Of a stretch of DNA of 5,450 bases, positions 4,551 through 5,450 are shown piece by piece (within the stretch, counting starts at the first letter, position 1; every line of letters starts with the position of its first letter). The translations under genes were made by a program, and so were the position numbers. The notes beneath the pieces were generated by a model, which was not told the DNA's origin, did not search any database, and saw only the letters and a list, made by a program, of their open reading frames with translations. Source of the stretch: Pseudomonadota bacterium (lineage in GTDB: Bacteria > BMS3Abin14); assembly GCA_003229755.1 (NCBI GenBank), contig QIFJ01000221.1, forward strand, positions 1-5,450, written 5' to 3'.

Positions 4551-5249
4551 ATGACAGGCGCATCGTCCAAAAAAAAGATACTTTATGTTGCTGGATCCTC
4601 CGGGGCGGAGGACCAGCTGTCGGAACTTCTTGAGAAGTATGGCTACGAAATGACAGTAGCCTCCAGTTATGCGGCAGGTATAAAAGTGCTGGAAAGCATG
4701 GATAAATTCGATCTGGTGATCATAGACCTCGCGGCCCCCGATGTGGACGGGTTGGCCCTGGTAAGCAAGATAAGGGCCATGGAAAGGTGGGATAACATCC
4801 CTATTCTCGTCCTGACCATACCTAAAGGAGTGGATATTATCGATGATGTCCTTGAGGCCGGGTGCGACGATTACCTGTTAAAGCCTGTCGATCCAAGGCT
4901 TCTGTACCATCGTGTCCAGAGCCTAATAGAGAGCTTTCCACGGGCCTACAGGCGCGTAAGCTGTTCTGTGCTGATCGAGGTTAGCACCGGCAAGCTTCAG
5001 ATATCCGGTGAGATCACCGAGATCGGGGAGGGTGGTCTTGGTGTTATCCTGAAGGAACAGCTGGAGATTAACGATCTTGTAAAAACAGTATTTGTGCTAC
5101 CGGGAGATGATGTTCAGTTGGTGGCCGGGGTGGAGGTGATCTATGTTAAGGAAGCCGACGAAGGGTTTCTTCATGGAATGAGGTTCGAGATAATAGACAG
5201 TGGCACACAAAGCAGGATCATTTCATATGTTAGCGGTGCAGGTGATTAG
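4551..5249 (+). CDS. REC-PilZ two-domain regulator with degenerate motifs
   Basis: This 232-residue cytoplasmic protein joins a response-regulator receiver domain (about 8-127) to a PilZ domain (about 130-229). The receiver keeps phospho-acceptor Asp59 (VIIDLAAPDVDG), Thr89 and Lys111 (LLKPVD). The acidic pair that binds Mg2+ is replaced by Ala14-Gly15 (ILYVAGSS, where families have ILVVDD). The PilZ domain keeps the RxxxR motif (Arg131, Arg135). Its second motif, usually D/N-x-S-x-x-G, reads Glu157-Ile-Gly159-Glu-Gly-Gly162. Intact PilZ domains bind c-di-GMP and REC domains are switched by phosphorylation, so both inputs may be weakened or altered here. No histidine kinase or diguanylate cyclase gene is next to it. 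The stop overlaps the convergent hemG stop. REC and PilZ fold assignments are firm; the signal it responds to is unknown. Confidence 0.9.
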   Translation: MTGASSKKKILYVAGSSGAEDQLSELLEKYGYEMTVASSYAAGIKVLESMDKFDLVIIDLAAPDVDGLALVSKIRAMERWDNIPILVLTIPKGVDIIDDVLEAGCDDYLLKPVDPRLLYHRVQSLIESFPRAYRRVSCSVLIEVSTGKLQISGEITEIGEGGLGVILKEQLEINDLVKTVFVLPGDDVQLVAGVEVIYVKEADEGFLHGMRFEIIDSGTQSRIISYVSGAGD

Positions 5250-5450
5250 AGGGTCACTTCTACTACTTTCAGTGCGGTCTTTTCAGATTCTCTCACACAA
5301 TCGTTGATACCTACTCCTCTGTAGGCGTTTCCGGAAAGGAATATCCCCTCAGGCAGATTGCTTTCAGCTTCTGCAAGCCTGCCCAGGTGGTTGAGCGTGT
5401 AAAGGGGTATTGCCCTCTCCCAGCGGAAGATCGTGGAAAATTCGGGTTCA
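5246..5450 (-). CDS. hemG: Protoporphyrinogen/coproporphyrinogen oxidase, C-terminal end (partial)
   Basis: The last 67 codons of a minus-strand gene run from the window edge to TAA (complement of 5246-5248). The sequence ends in FLSGNAYRGVGINDCVRESEKTA, which matches the C-terminal FAD-binding signature of the HemG/HemY (CgoX) oxidase family (GNAYRGxGIxDC). Upstream, FRWERAIPLYTLNHLGRL is also typical. These FAD enzymes oxidise protoporphyrinogen IX or coproporphyrinogen III to the porphyrin late in heme synthesis. Which substrate is used cannot be told from this fragment. The gene is convergent with the REC-PilZ gene, and the two stops share bases in TTAG (5246-5249). No terminator is visible between them. 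This is not the flavodoxin-like HemG of E. coli. Confidence 0.93.
   Translation of the reverse strand, partial: EPEFSTIFRWERAIPLYTLNHLGRLAEAESNLPEGIFLSGNAYRGVGINDCVRESEKTALKVVEVTL

Overview
This is a bacterial chromosomal window of roughly even base composition. It carries conserved housekeeping genes separated by repeat-rich spacers. The order nif3-like gene, C4 zinc-ribbon gene, RNase HI gene, then rnpB is a conserved bacterial neighbourhood that I associate with Desulfobacterota, Clostridia and deep actinobacterial lineages. The RNase P RNA is of the ancestral (A-like) type, and the tRNA at the left edge has an encoded CCA. I cannot name the phylum from sequence alone. The many small intergenic repeats fit an environmental lineage with an expanded repeat complement.

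Layout, left to right. Positions 1-36 are the 3' end of a tRNA. Positions 37-200 are an untranslated stretch with an 8-bp hairpin, and 201-230 is a perfect rho-independent terminator only 22 nt before the first gene. This could be the end of a tRNA/small-RNA transcript or an attenuator for the operon. A three-gene plus-strand operon follows: a Nif3/YqfO dinuclear-metal protein (253-1371), a coiled-coil C4 zinc-ribbon protein (1423-2130), and an RNase HI with an N-terminal extension (2114-2677, overlapping the previous gene). A spacer of about 290 nt then leads to rnpB (about 2971-3405). The rnpB RNA carries small palindromic repeats in three of its peripheral hairpins. Next come an endonuclease III gene (nth, 3544-4221), a palindromic non-coding element of about 260 bp with 21-bp terminal inverted repeats (4232-4492), and a REC-PilZ protein (4551-5249). 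The last gene is the 3' end of a HemG/HemY-type protoporphyrinogen oxidase on the minus strand (5246-5450), whose stop codon overlaps that of the REC-PilZ gene.

Functional links. RNase P RNA matures tRNA 5' ends, RNase HI removes RNA from RNA:DNA hybrids, and Nth starts base-excision repair of oxidised pyrimidines. These are genome and RNA maintenance roles. The REC-PilZ protein points to two-component and/or c-di-GMP signalling, but two key motifs are degenerate. The heme gene is an independent convergent unit.

The unusual content lies between the genes. Four arrays of 7-bp tandem repeats sit in spacers, three of them just upstream of a gene. Two form an inverted pair after rnpB, and two in the same orientation flank nth plus the palindromic element. 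I see no defence system, CRISPR array or transposase gene. The best candidates for something undescribed are the palindromic element, the heptamer arrays, the repeat insertions in RNase P RNA, and the leader/terminator before nif3.
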